55,271 bases of DNA, from NCBI GenBank assembly GCA_900315605.1, contig OMZU01000006.1:1-55271 (forward strand), in the 5' to 3' direction. The notes below the pieces were generated by a model, which was not told where the DNA came from, did no database searches, and saw nothing but the letters and a program-made list of their open reading frames with translations. The DNA is from an uncultured Eubacteriales bacterium. Its GTDB lineage: Bacteria > Bacillota > Clostridia > Oscillospirales > Acutalibacteraceae. A program made the position numbers and the translations under genes. Positions 8,858-18,327 of this stretch are shown piece after piece (within the stretch, counting starts at the first letter, position 1; the number at the start of each line of letters is the position of its first letter).

Positions 8858-10510
8858 TTACTCTACGCTTAAAATGAAGTAGTAAACCGGCTGATCGCCC
8901 TTTACAAGACTGATATCGGTACGTGAGCCGAATTTATCTCTGAGCTCCTCATATGCCTTTTCTGCCTCTTCCTCGCCGATCTCCTCGCCGTAAACAAGAG
9001 TGATGAACGAGGTATCGCGGGTCACCATGCTCTTTGCAAGCTTTACGAGAGCCTTGACCGGATTCTTTTCGGTTATGGTGAGCTTGCCGTTTTCAAGTGC
9101 GATAATATCGCCCGCCTTGATTTTCTTTCCGCCGAACTCGCTGTTGCGCGCCGCAAAGGTAACAAGACCTGTGCCAACGCCGTGAGCAGCCTCCATCATA
9201 AGCTGAGAATTGCTCTCACAGGAGATTTCGGGGTCAAAATTGAGCATAGCTGTCATGCCCTGAGGAATAGTGCGTGTAGGAACGATGATAACGTTTCTGT
9301 CCTCGACCATGGGAACTGTTTGCTCTGCGGCAAGAATAATGTTCTTATTGTTAGGAAGAACAAATACGTTTTGAGCCGGTGTAGCCAAAATCGCCTCGTA
9401 AATATCGTCGGTACTTGGATTCATGCTCTGACCGCCCGAAACGACGTTGTTGCAGCCCAGATCCTTGAAGAGAGTCTTTAAGCCGTCTCCCGCCGCAACA
9501 GCGACAAAACCAAATTTTTCGGTGGGCTCAACAGGCTCAAATACCTCTTTTTCGGGCTTTTTCTTCTTAGCAGTTTCCTTGGCGTTCTTGTGCTGCTCTT
9601 TCATGTTCTCGACCTTAACGGTGAGAAGCTGACCAAACTCAAGACCCTTGTTAAGCGCGTTGCCCGGGGTTTCGGTATGAACGTGAACCTTGATTATTTC
9701 ATCATCATTTACAACCACAACGCAGTCGCCGATAGTTTGGAGATAATCTCTGAGCTTCTGAGGATCGGTCTCGATCTCCGGATTTCTGCCGACAATAAAC
9801 TCGGTGCAGTAAGTAAACTGGATGTCGTCGTCAAATTCTGCTGCCGCGCTCTCAAAGGTGTCCACGGTCAAAGCCTCGGGAGCCTCGTCGTACTCCACAG
9901 CCTTGCCGTCTCTGATAACGCTGAGCATACCTTCAAAAATCGTGCAAAGTCCCTTGCCGCCTGCGTCAACGACACCGGCTTTTTTGAGCACCGGAAGCAG
10001 CTCGGGAGTGATCGCAAGAGCTTCGTTGGCAGCTTTTGTGATAGTTTCCCAAACATAAGCAGGCTCGGTATTCTGCTTTGCTGCCTCGATTCCTGCCTCG
10101 TAAGCCATGCGAGCGACCGTGAGGATCGTACCCTCGGCAGGCTTCATAACAGCCTTGTAGGCTGAATTAACGCCGATTCCGAGAGCCGCCGCCATATTTT
10201 TGCCGTTTACCTCTTCCATATCCTTGAGTCCCTGAGCAAAGCCCCTGAAAAGAATCGAGGTGATAACGCCTGAGTTTCCTCTTGCTCCTCTGAGCATTGC
10301 GGAAGCGACGATATCGGCAACCTCACCGGCAGAAGTGCTTTCGCAATCCTCCAAGGCGTGAGCAGCCGCCATTATCGTCATAGACATATTTGTTCCCGTG
10401 TCGCCGTCGGGAACAGGGAAAATATTTAAATCATTGATATGATTTTTTTGAATACTAATATTATGCGCACCTGAAATCACAGCTTGCTTTAAGATTTCTC
10501 CGTTAAGCAT
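8858..10510 (-). CDS. fakA: fatty acid kinase catalytic subunit FakA (YloV/DhaL family)
   Basis: 550 aa, the usual length. Phosphorylates fatty acids bound to a FakB (DegV-family) partner, feeding acyl-phosphate into phospholipid synthesis. An N-terminal DhaL-type domain (about 1-200) has the Mg-ATP motif FPVPDGDTGTNMSMT and GARGNSGVI; a middle domain follows, and a C-terminal DegV-like region (about 330-550) contains GGQSMNPSTDDI. A basic linker at about 305-320 (KKKKPEK) separates them. RBS AAAGGATG precedes the ATG. No fakB gene is in the window. The upstream gene is ymdB; recG follows. Confidence 0.93.
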   Translation of the reverse strand: MLNGEILKQAVISGAHNISIQKNHINDLNIFPVPDGDTGTNMSMTIMAAAHALEDCESTSAGEVADIVASAMLRGARGNSGVITSILFRGFAQGLKDMEEVNGKNMAAALGIGVNSAYKAVMKPAEGTILTVARMAYEAGIEAAKQNTEPAYVWETITKAANEALAITPELLPVLKKAGVVDAGGKGLCTIFEGMLSVIRDGKAVEYDEAPEALTVDTFESAAAEFDDDIQFTYCTEFIVGRNPEIETDPQKLRDYLQTIGDCVVVVNDDEIIKVHVHTETPGNALNKGLEFGQLLTVKVENMKEQHKNAKETAKKKKPEKEVFEPVEPTEKFGFVAVAAGDGLKTLFKDLGCNNVVSGGQSMNPSTDDIYEAILATPAQNVFVLPNNKNIILAAEQTVPMVEDRNVIIVPTRTIPQGMTAMLNFDPEISCESNSQLMMEAAHGVGTGLVTFAARNSEFGGKKIKAGDIIALENGKLTITEKNPVKALVKLAKSMVTRDTSFITLVYGEEIGEEEAEKAYEELRDKFGSRTDISLVKGDQPVYYFILSVE

Positions 10511-10541
10511 TAAAGCACATCCTTTTCGATTAATATAAATA

Positions 10542-10570
10542 ATTATACCTTTATTTTATGGATTTTTCAA
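10542..10570 (-). promoter_or_regulatory. sigma-A promoter of fakA
   Basis: TTGAAA (complement of 10565-10570), 17-bp spacer, TATAAT (complement of 10542-10547), 31 bases before the fakA ATG. It lies in the short gap behind ymdB. Confidence 0.75.
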
Positions 10571-10590
10571 TAGTAAAACGAAAATTTCCG

Positions 10591-11364
10591 CTAAATTATG
10601 CGCAGATTCTCGGCAGAAAGGCACTTTCCGGAGCTGTCGTCAATCTCAAACAAGGCACATTCAAGCTTACATTCTCCGCTTTCAAGGTCAAATCTTGCCG
10701 GAAGCTTTGTTTTGAATTTGTTGATGATTATATCGGTTTTCACACCCAAAACCGAATGGATAACGCCCGTCATTCCGACGTCGGTGATATATCCGGTCCC
10801 CTTTGGCAAAACCTCTGCGTCCGAGGTCTGGACATGAGTATGAGTGCCGAACAAAGCGGATACTCTGCCGTCAAGATAATAACCCATCGCGCGCTTTTCG
10901 CTGGTTGCCTCGGCGTGAAAATCCACAATAATTATCTTACCCTCGGCTTTTTGAAGCACGTTGTCGATCACATCAAAGGCACAGTCAAGTCCGCTCTCGG
11001 TGAACATATTTCCCATGAGATTGATAACAGTGATGATCCTTCTCCCTGTGTCAATATTGATTATGCCGCTGCCCGGCGTGGTTTTGTCGGGAAAATTTGC
11101 CGGCCGCGCAATAAACGGGTTGCTGTCAAGGTAATCATAGGCTTCCTTTCTTCTAAAAGCGTGGTTGCCGAGCGTTATCGCGTCAACTCCGCTGTCAAAC
11201 AAAAACTTTGCCGAAGTGGGTGTGATCCCGTTGCCGTCGGCGGAGTTTTCGCCGTTGCAAATAACAAAATCTATGCCCTTTAGTTTTTTCAGCGAGGGCA
11301 GCCTTTTTCTCAAAAACTCGCAGCCAACGCTTCCGACAACGTCTCCGATACACAAAATCCTCAT
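10591..11364 (-). CDS. ymdB: YmdB-family metallophosphoesterase
   Basis: 257 aa, full length. A calcineurin-like phosphodiesterase; the Bacillus subtilis member hydrolyses 2',3'-cyclic AMP and affects biofilm/motility choice. Metal-binding motifs in order: GDVVG at the N-terminus, NGENSADGNG, TLGNHAF, VDFHAEATSEK, and the C-terminal GTHTHVQTSD. AAGGAAGG precedes the ATG. Upstream on the same strand are yqfC-yqfD; an inverted repeat lies just before the ribosome binding site. Confidence 0.92.
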   Translation of the reverse strand: MRILCIGDVVGSVGCEFLRKRLPSLKKLKGIDFVICNGENSADGNGITPTSAKFLFDSGVDAITLGNHAFRRKEAYDYLDSNPFIARPANFPDKTTPGSGIINIDTGRRIITVINLMGNMFTESGLDCAFDVIDNVLQKAEGKIIIVDFHAEATSEKRAMGYYLDGRVSALFGTHTHVQTSDAEVLPKGTGYITDVGMTGVIHSVLGVKTDIIINKFKTKLPARFDLESGECKLECALFEIDDSSGKCLSAENLRII

Positions 11365-11381
11365 GACTTTACCTTCCTTAA

Positions 11382-11410
11382 TATAGGCAATTTGAGCGGT
11401 GTTGCCTATA
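11382..11410. other. 9-bp inverted repeat in the ymdB leader
   Basis: TATAGGCAA at 11382-11390 and TTGCCTATA at 11402-11410 form a perfect stem with an 11-nt loop, ending 17 bases before the ymdB start codon. On the plus strand it is followed by six T, but no plus-strand gene leads into it; on the minus strand it lies just 5' of the Shine-Dalgarno site. Confidence 0.45.
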
Positions 11411-11422
11411 GTTTTTTACAAA

Positions 11423-11439
11423 AAACCCGTTAGAGGTTT
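11423..11439 (-). terminator. weak terminator behind yqfD
   Basis: AAACC and GGTTT form a 5-bp stem in minus-strand RNA, extended by T to a run of six. It lies 15 bases after the yqfD stop. The short stem makes it uncertain. Confidence 0.4.
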
Positions 11440-11453
11440 CCAAAAGTATTTTA

Positions 11454-12629
11454 TCACTCCGTAACGCTAAAATCAACGCTTTGCGCAATATTTTCGTTAA
11501 GAATATAATCCGCCTCAAAACAAAAGCTGTTTTTATCCTCGGTCATTTTGATTTTTCTGTCGGTAATGCTGCCGCCGGTTTTGAACGCCTCATAAATCGC
11601 AAGCTCGTTTGCACAGATTTTTTCCGCCTTAGCCTTGTCGCAGCTCGAATCCAAAAGCACCGCTTCACATTCAGTCTGAGTTTTTATGCCCAAAGGAAGG
11701 CTTGTGTTGTTTATACAGAGGCTTTTGCTTCTCTGATAAAACGCGGAGTTTTCAAAGGAACGAAACGACGCTGAAAACGGCAGCTCGACGCCAAACAAAC
11801 AAAGTCGTCTGCGGTCAATATAATTTTCTGTAAGAAAATAATATTCATGAGATTTAGGTATTTTTATTTCTAATTTAGAAATTACATCAGCGTAAACCTC
11901 TGCGTCTGCGTGCAGGTAGCTGTTGATCCCGTTTTCACTTGGGACCACTCCGCTGACAAGCAGCTCTCCTTTTGTAACTCCGCTGCCTTTTTTTACAACC
12001 GACGTGCCGGTTTTTGCGTTCACCTTGGTAATGACCCCATCCTTTGCCGCCTTGATATTGCACGGAACCAGAGTGCTGCCGGTTTTCGGTCTGTCGGTCA
12101 TTTCCTTTAATTCGACCTGCGCTGTGCTTCCTGTCAGATTAAGGCTCATCCAACCCAAGCCGTCAATTTTGAGCAGCAGGTCGCGCTTTACGGCGGCAGG
12201 ATCAACGCTCCCCTTGTATGCGCCGATTCTCACACCGTTTTCTTCGAGGGCATCGACTACCTCTGTATTGCTTATATGCTCCGCTCCGCTTATATTTACA
12301 GTCCAAATAAAATTTGACAAAAACAGCATCAAAGCAAGCCCAAGCACACCGCCGATAGGGATCCCTACGCGAGGCTTATATTTTATGACAAAAAACGGAA
12401 AGCCACGCTTTTGTTTTATTCTTAGTCTTACCTTCGCTTTGGCGGCGACCGGTCGTATTCGCCTGTATTCCGACGCACTCATTGCTCCGGTCAGCACCCC
12501 AGGCTGCGGCATGGCATTCCAAAGGGCTATGCCCCTTTGTGATGTGATATTAAGCAGCCTTTCGGTAAATTTTCCTCTTGCCTCAAAGACGACATATCCT
12601 CTGAGCAGTCTGACAAGCTCAACAAGCAT
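11454..12629 (-). CDS. yqfD: sporulation protein YqfD
   Basis: 391 aa. A membrane protein of the sigma-E regulon of endospore formers, needed for efficient sporulation; its biochemical role is not known. The N-terminal region (LVRLLRGYVVFEARG) is followed by a membrane span at about 85-105 (PIGGVLGLALMLFLSNFIW) and a large extracytoplasmic part with the family signature SGAEHISNTEVVDALEENGV. The start is the ATG at 12629, placed 7 bases after GAGGTGA. It is one transcript with yqfC, whose stop lies 13 bases upstream. Confidence 0.9.
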   Translation of the reverse strand: MLVELVRLLRGYVVFEARGKFTERLLNITSQRGIALWNAMPQPGVLTGAMSASEYRRIRPVAAKAKVRLRIKQKRGFPFFVIKYKPRVGIPIGGVLGLALMLFLSNFIWTVNISGAEHISNTEVVDALEENGVRIGAYKGSVDPAAVKRDLLLKIDGLGWMSLNLTGSTAQVELKEMTDRPKTGSTLVPCNIKAAKDGVITKVNAKTGTSVVKKGSGVTKGELLVSGVVPSENGINSYLHADAEVYADVISKLEIKIPKSHEYYFLTENYIDRRRLCLFGVELPFSASFRSFENSAFYQRSKSLCINNTSLPLGIKTQTECEAVLLDSSCDKAKAEKICANELAIYEAFKTGGSITDRKIKMTEDKNSFCFEADYILNENIAQSVDFSVTE

Positions 12630-12642
12630 AACGCATTTCACC

Positions 12643-12894
12643 TCAAGTTATAAAATCAATTCCGCAGATAAAGCCCTCGATCTCAACACAGGAGCTTGAG
12701 ATACACCGCACACACAAGCCTCTGCCCCTGAACGACACCACCATTCGATTGGTATTGATTTTGATGTTTTCACTTTCGTACAGCAAAACTCCGGTTGAGC
12801 CTTCAACAGTAACTCTTCTGTTACCCAAAAGCTCCAGCAGCGGTGCAGAGCCCATATCGAACCTGTGCGAAAGTGGATTTTTTTCCTTATTCAA
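12643..12894 (-). CDS. yqfC: sporulation protein YqfC (YabP/YqfC family)
   Basis: 83 aa from a TTG start preceded by GGGGTGATT. A small soluble protein of the YabP/YqfC family, sporulation-associated and almost always next to yqfD. The conserved core runs LLGNRRVTVEGSTGVLLYES and INTNRMVVSFRGRGLCVRC. The gene is divergent from ylbJ with only 58 bases between the two starts, so their promoters must be back to back. A longer frame starting at 12927 is possible but lacks a ribosome binding site. Confidence 0.85.
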   Translation of the reverse strand: MNKEKNPLSHRFDMGSAPLLELLGNRRVTVEGSTGVLLYESENIKINTNRMVVSFRGRGLCVRCISSSCVEIEGFICGIDFIT

Positions 12895-12952
12895 GCAATC
12901 ACCCCGATTAATAAATATGCCGTGCAAAGCATATATATTATCGGTGATTGCT

Positions 12953-14017
12953 ATGAATGTGTTTGCGGCGCGCAGGCTCGCGCCGATTCTTAAAACAGCA
13001 GTGCTTGGCGCGTGCTGTTTTGCGTTGATCTGCTTTTCTCAGTCCTGCGCTCAGGGAGTAAAAAGCGGTATAGAGCTGTGCCTGAACGTTTTGGTTCCCT
13101 CGCTTTTTCCTTTTATGACTGTTTCGGGACTGATTGTAAAATACGGAGCTGCAAAGCGTGCAGAAAAGCTTTTTATGAAGCCGACAAAGCTGATTTTCGG
13201 GCTTGACGGAAGCTTTGCTCCTGTGGTTTTGCTTAGTCTTATCGGCGGATATCCGGTGGGAGCAAAGGGTATTTCCGAGCTAAAAAGGCAAGGCGCGGAC
13301 AATAGCCAATGCCAAAAAGCAGCTATGCTTTGCGTTTGTGCCGGACCGGGGTTTTTGATTAATTATGTCGGAGTTTTTATTTACGGCAGCAAAAGGCTTG
13401 GTATCATTATGTATACCGCTCAGGTGCTTTCGGTAATAATAATCGGGGTCGGGGCTAAGCTTTTCTACAAAAGCAATAAGGATTTTTATTTTGAAGCAAA
13501 GCGTATAAGTCATAATATTTCATTCGCGGACGCATTGACAGAAGCAGTTTTTGACAGTGCAAAGGCTATGCTTTCGATCTGCGCTTATGTTATTCTTTTT
13601 TCAGGGATCACGGCAATATTGCAAAGCGTTGCCAAAACAAACGGTCTTAGCTGCATGACAGCTTGTTTGCTGGAGGTTTGCTCAGCGGTGAACCTGATGT
13701 CGAACAAGATGACGATCGAAGCGGTAGCTTTTGCGGCAGGCTTAGGAGGGCTTTGCGTTCACTTTCAGATCTTTTCAACGCTTAACGGGATCAAGGTCAA
13801 TAAACTATTATTTTTCACTATAAGAATTATACAAGGTGCTTTAACAGCCCTGATAACTCATTTGGGGTTGATTGTTTTTCCCGAGGCAAGACCTGTTTTT
13901 TCAAGCGCACAAGGCAAGCCTTCAATATGCTTTGGTACAAACGCCGCTTCGGGGATCGTTCTTATTTTGACCTCGATACTTTTTTTATTTTCAATAATAT
14001 CATTAAAACGGAGGTAA
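12953..14017 (+). CDS. ylbJ: sporulation integral membrane protein YlbJ
   Basis: 354 aa. A multispan membrane protein with nucleoside-recognition/Gate-type repeats, needed for cortex formation in Bacillus. Signature segments: GIELCLNVLVPSLFPFMTV near the N-terminus, then SLIGGYPVGAKGISEL and AGPGFLINYVG. About eight hydrophobic spans. The start ATG at 12953 follows GGTGAT; an upstream in-frame extension overlaps yqfC and is not used. Only 4 bases separate it from asnB, so the two are cotranscribed. Confidence 0.9.
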   Translation: MNVFAARRLAPILKTAVLGACCFALICFSQSCAQGVKSGIELCLNVLVPSLFPFMTVSGLIVKYGAAKRAEKLFMKPTKLIFGLDGSFAPVVLLSLIGGYPVGAKGISELKRQGADNSQCQKAAMLCVCAGPGFLINYVGVFIYGSKRLGIIMYTAQVLSVIIIGVGAKLFYKSNKDFYFEAKRISHNISFADALTEAVFDSAKAMLSICAYVILFSGITAILQSVAKTNGLSCMTACLLEVCSAVNLMSNKMTIEAVAFAAGLGGLCVHFQIFSTLNGIKVNKLLFFTIRIIQGALTALITHLGLIVFPEARPVFSSAQGKPSICFGTNAASGIVLILTSILFLFSIISLKRR

Positions 14018-14021
14018 AATT

Positions 14022-15854
14022 ATGTGCGGAATCGGAGGATGGATCGAAAAAAACAGCCGTATGCGTGAACGCTTCGGTGTGTTAAACAAAATGAGCGACA
14101 GCCTTGCAAGGCGAGGTCCCGATGAAAACGGGATCTACGTCAACGGTGACGCCGCGCTGATCCACCGCAGGCTGACAGTTATTGACCGCGAAAACGGCAA
14201 ACAGCCGATGGCAACAAGCTACAAGGGAGTGACCTATGTTATCGTTTATAACGGCGAGCTTTATAACACAGAGGAGCTGCGAAATGAGCTTAAAGCGAAC
14301 GGCTTTCACTTTAGAGGTCACAGCGACACCGAGGTTGTGCTGAAAGCATACATCAATTACGGCGAGAGCTGCGCCGAAAAGCTAAACGGCATATTTGCCT
14401 TTGCGGTTTTTCGTTCCGATTCTCGCTCGGTATTCCTTTGCCGCGACAGGATCGGAGTTAAGCCCTTGTTTTACTATGAATACAACGGCGGACTAATATT
14501 TGGCTCCGAAATAAAAACCCTTCTTGCAAGCAGGGTCGTACAGCCGAAAATCGACGAAAGCGGACTTTATGAGATTTTCTTTTTGGGTCCGGCGCGAACG
14601 CCTTCAAACGGTATTTTTAAGGGAGTCAAAGAGCTTTTGCCCGGAGAATGTGCGGTTTATGAGAATTACATGCTGAAACGTCGAAAATATTTTTCGATCG
14701 AGGCGCGCGAGCACACCGACAACGAGAGTGAAACCATTGAAAAAACAAGATTTTTACTTACCGACGCAATTGAGCGGCAGTTGGTCAGCGACGTGCCGAT
14801 GTGTTTTTTCCTATCCGGAGGACTTGACAGCAGCATAATAGTTCAAACCGCCTCGCGGTTCAGAAAAGAGCGTAAGCTCGGAAAAACAGTCACCTATTCG
14901 GTTGAGTATGACGACAATAAAAAATTCTTTAAAAGAAGTAAGTTTCAGCCGAACGCAGATTTTGAGTATATTTCAAAGATGGTAAAAAGTGCGGATACAA
15001 AGCACAACGAAATTATTCTTGATAATTTTCAGCTTGTTGAGGCACTCAGCGACAGCGTTCTTGCACGCGACCTGCCGGGCTATGTTGATGTTGACAGCTC
15101 TCTGCTGTTATTTTGCCGGGAGATCAAAAATAATTACACCGTCGCGCTTTCCGGCGAATGTGCCGACGAGCTGTTCGGCGGTTATCCATGGTACCACAAC
15201 CGCGATATACTCTTTGAGGACTGCTTTCCGTGGTCGAGAAGTCAGCAAATCAGAAGCTTTATACTGAAGGACGGGATACTTCCGCGCGGCGAGGAATACG
15301 TTCGCCAAAAATATCTTGATACCATCCGCTCCGCTCCAAAGCTAAAGACAGACACAAAGCTTGACGCCAGAATGAGAGAAATGTTTTATCTGAATTTTTA
15401 CTGGTTTATGCAATGTCTGCTCGAAAGAAAGGACCGCTGTTCAATGTACAGCGGACTTGAGGTCAGGGTGCCGTTCTGCGACTACAGGCTGGTTGAATAC
15501 GCCTACAATATGCCATGGACGCTAAAGGCATACGGCAGACGTGAAAAAGGGATCGTGCGCAAGGCGTTTGAGGATATTTTGCCAAAGGAGATCGCGTGGC
15601 GTAAAAAAAGCCCCTACCCCAAAACGCACAACCCGATATATTTTAACGAATGTGCTCTGAGGGTAAGGAATATTCTGAATAAGAATAATATACTCACTGA
15701 AATGCTCAACAAAAGAGCTGTGGAAAGCATAATCCAAAGCCCTGACAAAATCACCGAGCCGTGGTACGGTCAGCTTATGAAGGCTCCTCAGATTCTGGCG
15801 TATATAATTGAGCTTGACATTTGGTTTGAAAAATATAATGTTGAAATCGAGTAG
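14022..15854 (+). CDS. asnB: asparagine synthase (glutamine-hydrolysing)
   Basis: 610 aa. Makes asparagine from aspartate, glutamine and ATP. The class II amidotransferase domain begins with the catalytic Cys2 (MCGIGGW), with RRGPDENG and YNGELYN for glutamine binding. The synthetase domain has the PP-loop SGGLDSS at 265-271 and later ALSGECADELFGGYPWY. GGAGG precedes the ATG. Coupling to ylbJ puts it in a sporulation-linked transcript, as well as any internal promoter. The length is typical for the AsnB/AsnO group; AsnO is the sporulation form in Bacillus, but I cannot assign that here. Confidence 0.93.
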   Translation: MCGIGGWIEKNSRMRERFGVLNKMSDSLARRGPDENGIYVNGDAALIHRRLTVIDRENGKQPMATSYKGVTYVIVYNGELYNTEELRNELKANGFHFRGHSDTEVVLKAYINYGESCAEKLNGIFAFAVFRSDSRSVFLCRDRIGVKPLFYYEYNGGLIFGSEIKTLLASRVVQPKIDESGLYEIFFLGPARTPSNGIFKGVKELLPGECAVYENYMLKRRKYFSIEAREHTDNESETIEKTRFLLTDAIERQLVSDVPMCFFLSGGLDSSIIVQTASRFRKERKLGKTVTYSVEYDDNKKFFKRSKFQPNADFEYISKMVKSADTKHNEIILDNFQLVEALSDSVLARDLPGYVDVDSSLLLFCREIKNNYTVALSGECADELFGGYPWYHNRDILFEDCFPWSRSQQIRSFILKDGILPRGEEYVRQKYLDTIRSAPKLKTDTKLDARMREMFYLNFYWFMQCLLERKDRCSMYSGLEVRVPFCDYRLVEYAYNMPWTLKAYGRREKGIVRKAFEDILPKEIAWRKKSPYPKTHNPIYFNECALRVRNILNKNNILTEMLNKRAVESIIQSPDKITEPWYGQLMKAPQILAYIIELDIWFEKYNVEIE

Positions 15855-15869
15855 AAAATGTGTTAAAAT
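15841..15869 (+). promoter_or_regulatory. candidate promoter of the PAP2 gene
   Basis: TTGAAA, 17-bp spacer, TAAAAT, overlapping the last codons of asnB and lying 82 bases before the next start. The fit is good but the site is partly coding. Confidence 0.5.
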
Positions 15870-15951
15870 TAAGACATAATCAGAGCTGTTTTGGGCGCAA
15901 TGGCTTTACGGAATACATGCGCCGAAATAATAAAAGGCTCCTACGGATGTG

Positions 15952-16449
15952 ATGAGTATAAACAGAAGGATTTTTGAAAAGGTCACAAACTATTTTTCGA
16001 CCCATTTAAAATCAAAGAAGCTGCTTAAATTAATATATCAGTATGTAACGCTTCTTGTGTTTTTGGCTTATCCGCTGCTTTTGGTATATGTTTTCTTTGC
16101 CGAGCGCGACAAACTGCTCAAGGTGGTCCTCGTACCGCTGGGAACGCTGATTTTGGTAACGCTTTTGCGAAAAATAATCAACCGTCAGCGACCCTACGAG
16201 CAGTTTGAAACGCCGTCGGTGTTTGACAACAAAACCGAAGGAAAAAGTATGCCGAGCCGACACACGGCAAGCGCGTTCATTATTGCGGCGGCGTTTACTT
16301 ATGTAAATCCGGTTTGGGGAGCGTTTGCCTTTGCGGCAGCGGCTCTTATTGCATTATCACGAATTGCGGCCGGCTCGCATTATATCAGCGACGTTGCGGT
16401 TGCAATAATCATAAGCATGACGATAGCATATTTGTTTTTCTTCATCTAA
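15952..16449 (+). CDS. PAP2-family membrane phosphatase
   Basis: 165 aa. Phosphatidic acid phosphatase/undecaprenyl-pyrophosphatase-like enzyme that acts on lipid phosphates in the membrane. All three family motifs are seen: K-x6-RP in KIINRQRPYE, PSRH in SMPSRHTASAF, and SR-x5-H-x3-D in SRIAAGSHYISDV. Four or five hydrophobic spans. A GTG at 15949 directly precedes the ATG and could also serve; GGATGT is the nearest ribosome binding site. UppP at 23.3-24.2 kb could overlap in function. Confidence 0.88.
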   Translation: MSINRRIFEKVTNYFSTHLKSKKLLKLIYQYVTLLVFLAYPLLLVYVFFAERDKLLKVVLVPLGTLILVTLLRKIINRQRPYEQFETPSVFDNKTEGKSMPSRHTASAFIIAAAFTYVNPVWGAFAFAAAALIALSRIAAGSHYISDVAVAIIISMTIAYLFFFI

Positions 16450-16467
16450 TTCAACAGCTTGCAAAAA

Positions 16468-16494
16468 GGCGCGGCTCTCATTTGAAGCCGCGCC
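16468..16494. terminator. bidirectional terminator between PAP2 gene and mscL
   Basis: GGCGCGGCT at 16468-16476 pairs perfectly with AGCCGCGCC at 16486-16494. T-rich sequence follows on the plus strand and TTTTTGC on the minus strand, so it can end both converging genes. Confidence 0.9.
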
Positions 16495-16553
16495 TGATTT
16501 TTATTTTTTTATGTTACTGTCGATCAACAGCGTAAGAAAAATTTAAAAAGCTA

Positions 16554-16967
16554 TTATTTAACTTCCTCAACATCGCTTGTGCAGTGCGGGCACTTTGTTG
16601 CCTTGATGTCGATTTCCGAGCAGCAGAACGGGCAAACCTTGGTTGTGGGTTCCTCCTCGACCTCTTTTTTGCCGAGAGACATAACCTTGTTGATGCCCTT
16701 TACCATCAGGAAGATTATGAAAGCCATAATCAGGAAGTTGATGATCGCTGTGATAAACGCGCCGTATCTGATCTCAGCACCGTTTACCTTTGCAACAAGG
16801 TCGCTGAAATCCATTCCGCCGAAGATACCGAGGATAGGCGAAATGATATCGTCAGTCAGCGAGGTTACGATCGCGCTGAACGCGCCGCCTATGATAACGC
16901 CGACTGCAAGATTCATAACATTTCCGCGCATTATGAATTCTTTGAATTCTCCAAAAAACTTTTTCAT
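16554..16967 (-). CDS. mscL: large-conductance mechanosensitive channel MscL with C-terminal zinc ribbon
   Basis: 137 aa. A pentameric channel that opens under membrane tension to release osmolytes. The N-terminal amphipathic helix and TM1 ([20 protein letters not shown]) and TM2 at about 72-90 are standard. In place of the usual cytoplasmic helical bundle alone, residues 112-129 carry CPFC ... CPHC, a rubredoxin-like zinc ribbon (C112, C115 or C116, C126, C129). The ribbon could add metal or redox sensitivity; that is inference. RBS GGAGAAGG. The gene stands alone. Confidence 0.92.
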   Translation of the reverse strand: MKKFFGEFKEFIMRGNVMNLAVGVIIGGAFSAIVTSLTDDIISPILGIFGGMDFSDLVAKVNGAEIRYGAFITAIINFLIMAFIIFLMVKGINKVMSLGKKEVEEEPTTKVCPFCCSEIDIKATKCPHCTSDVEEVK

Positions 16968-17054
16968 TGTTCCTTCTCCTTTTTTATTTTATTTCAGCGG
17001 AACAGCTTTCTCGGCTCCGCATTTTGTACGATTTTAAAGGTTTTTTAATTCTGA

Positions 17055-18284
17055 TTAAGAATTAAAGATCGCCTTATGGAACACCTTTTTACCCTTTTTG
17101 ACAATAACATGACCCTTTTCAAAAGCCGATTTCAAAAGCTCTGCCTTTGGATCGGTGATTTTTACGTCGTCGATCGAAATGCCGCCCTGCTCAATGAGTC
17201 TTCTTCCCTCTTTGTTAGACGGAATCAGTCCGCAGGTTTTCAAGAGCTCGATAACGCCGATTTTATCTTCCGCAAAGTTGTCGTCATTAAGCTCTGTTGA
17301 AGGCATATTGTCGGTGTCAGCCTTGTTTGAGAACAAAGCTCTTGCCGCTTCCTGAGCCTTGTCAGCTTCCTCCTTGCCGTGGATCAGCTCGGTGAGCTCA
17401 TGCGCAAGGATCTCCTTTGCCTTGTTGATCTCGCTTCCCTCAAGCTTTGCAAGCTCCTCGATCTCTTCAAGCGGCAGGAAGGTGAGCATTTTCAGGCATT
17501 TTATTACGTCGGCGTCGTCAACGTTTCTCCAGTACTGGTAGAAATCATAGGGGCTTGTCTTTTCGGCAGAAAGCCAAACCGCACCCGACTGGGTCTTGCC
17601 CATCTTCTTGCCCTCGGAATTGAGCAAAAGATTGATAGTCATTGCATATGCGTCCTTGCCGAGCTTGCGCCTGATAAGCTCTGTACCGCCGAGCATATTG
17701 CTCCACTGGTCGTCGCCGCCGAACTGCATATTACAGCCGTATTTCTGATAAAGAGCATAGAAATCATAGGACTGCATTATCATATAGTTGAATTCAAGGA
17801 AGCTAAGTCCTTTTTCCATTCTCTGCTTGTAGCACTCGGCAGTCAACATTCTGTTTACGCTGAAATGCGCACCAACCTCTCTGAGCACATCAACATAATT
17901 GAGATCAAGCAGCCAGTCAGCATTGTTGACGAGCAAAGCCTTGTCGTCGGAAAAGTCGATAAAGCGGCTCATTTGCTTCTTAAAGCAGTCAACGTTGTGT
18001 TGAATGGTTTCTTTAGTCATCATCTGGCGCATGTCCGTTCTTCCGGAAGGGTCGCCGATCATAGCCGTACCGCCGCCGATGAGCGCGATAGGCTTGTTGC
18101 CTGCCATTTGCAGTCTTTTCATAAGGCACAATGCCATAAAGTGACCCACGTGAAGGCTGTCCGCCGTGGGGTCAAAGCCTATGTAAAAAACAGCCTTTCC
18201 GCTGTTTACAAGCTCTCTTATTTCTTCCTCGTCTGTGACCTGAGCGATAAGTCCTCTGGCGACGAGTTCTTCGTAAACTCCCAT
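17055..18284 (-). CDS. tyrS: tyrosyl-tRNA synthetase
   Basis: 409 aa. Charges tRNA-Tyr. Class I Rossmann fold with HVGH at 45-48 (HIGH motif), the tyrosine/ATP site [19 protein letters not shown] at 227-231 (KMSKS motif), and a C-terminal S4 RNA-binding domain ([15 protein letters not shown]). AAAGGAT precedes the ATG. The leader is only about 60 nt from the promoter and has no T-box structure, unlike many Firmicute tyrS genes, so control must differ. Confidence 0.97.
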   Translation of the reverse strand: MGVYEELVARGLIAQVTDEEEIRELVNSGKAVFYIGFDPTADSLHVGHFMALCLMKRLQMAGNKPIALIGGGTAMIGDPSGRTDMRQMMTKETIQHNVDCFKKQMSRFIDFSDDKALLVNNADWLLDLNYVDVLREVGAHFSVNRMLTAECYKQRMEKGLSFLEFNYMIMQSYDFYALYQKYGCNMQFGGDDQWSNMLGGTELIRRKLGKDAYAMTINLLLNSEGKKMGKTQSGAVWLSAEKTSPYDFYQYWRNVDDADVIKCLKMLTFLPLEEIEELAKLEGSEINKAKEILAHELTELIHGKEEADKAQEAARALFSNKADTDNMPSTELNDDNFAEDKIGVIELLKTCGLIPSNKEGRRLIEQGGISIDDVKITDPKAELLKSAFEKGHVIVKKGKKVFHKAIFNS

Positions 18285-18327
18285 TGTTTTTATCCTTTCT
18301 TGAGTGAATTTGCTTTAGTATAGTAAT

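Noticed and set aside
9590-10165. 191-codon plus-strand frame opposite fakA
   Set aside because: Antisense shadow of the DhaL-type domain; no start signal or family match.
12895-12952. Sigma-E promoters in the yqfC-ylbJ divergent gap
   Set aside because: Expected from the gene functions, and AT-rich boxes are present, but I could not fit -35 and -10 elements with correct spacing.
17379-18323. 314-codon plus-strand frame opposite tyrS
   Set aside because: Shadow of tyrS, which has full catalytic motifs and its own promoter.
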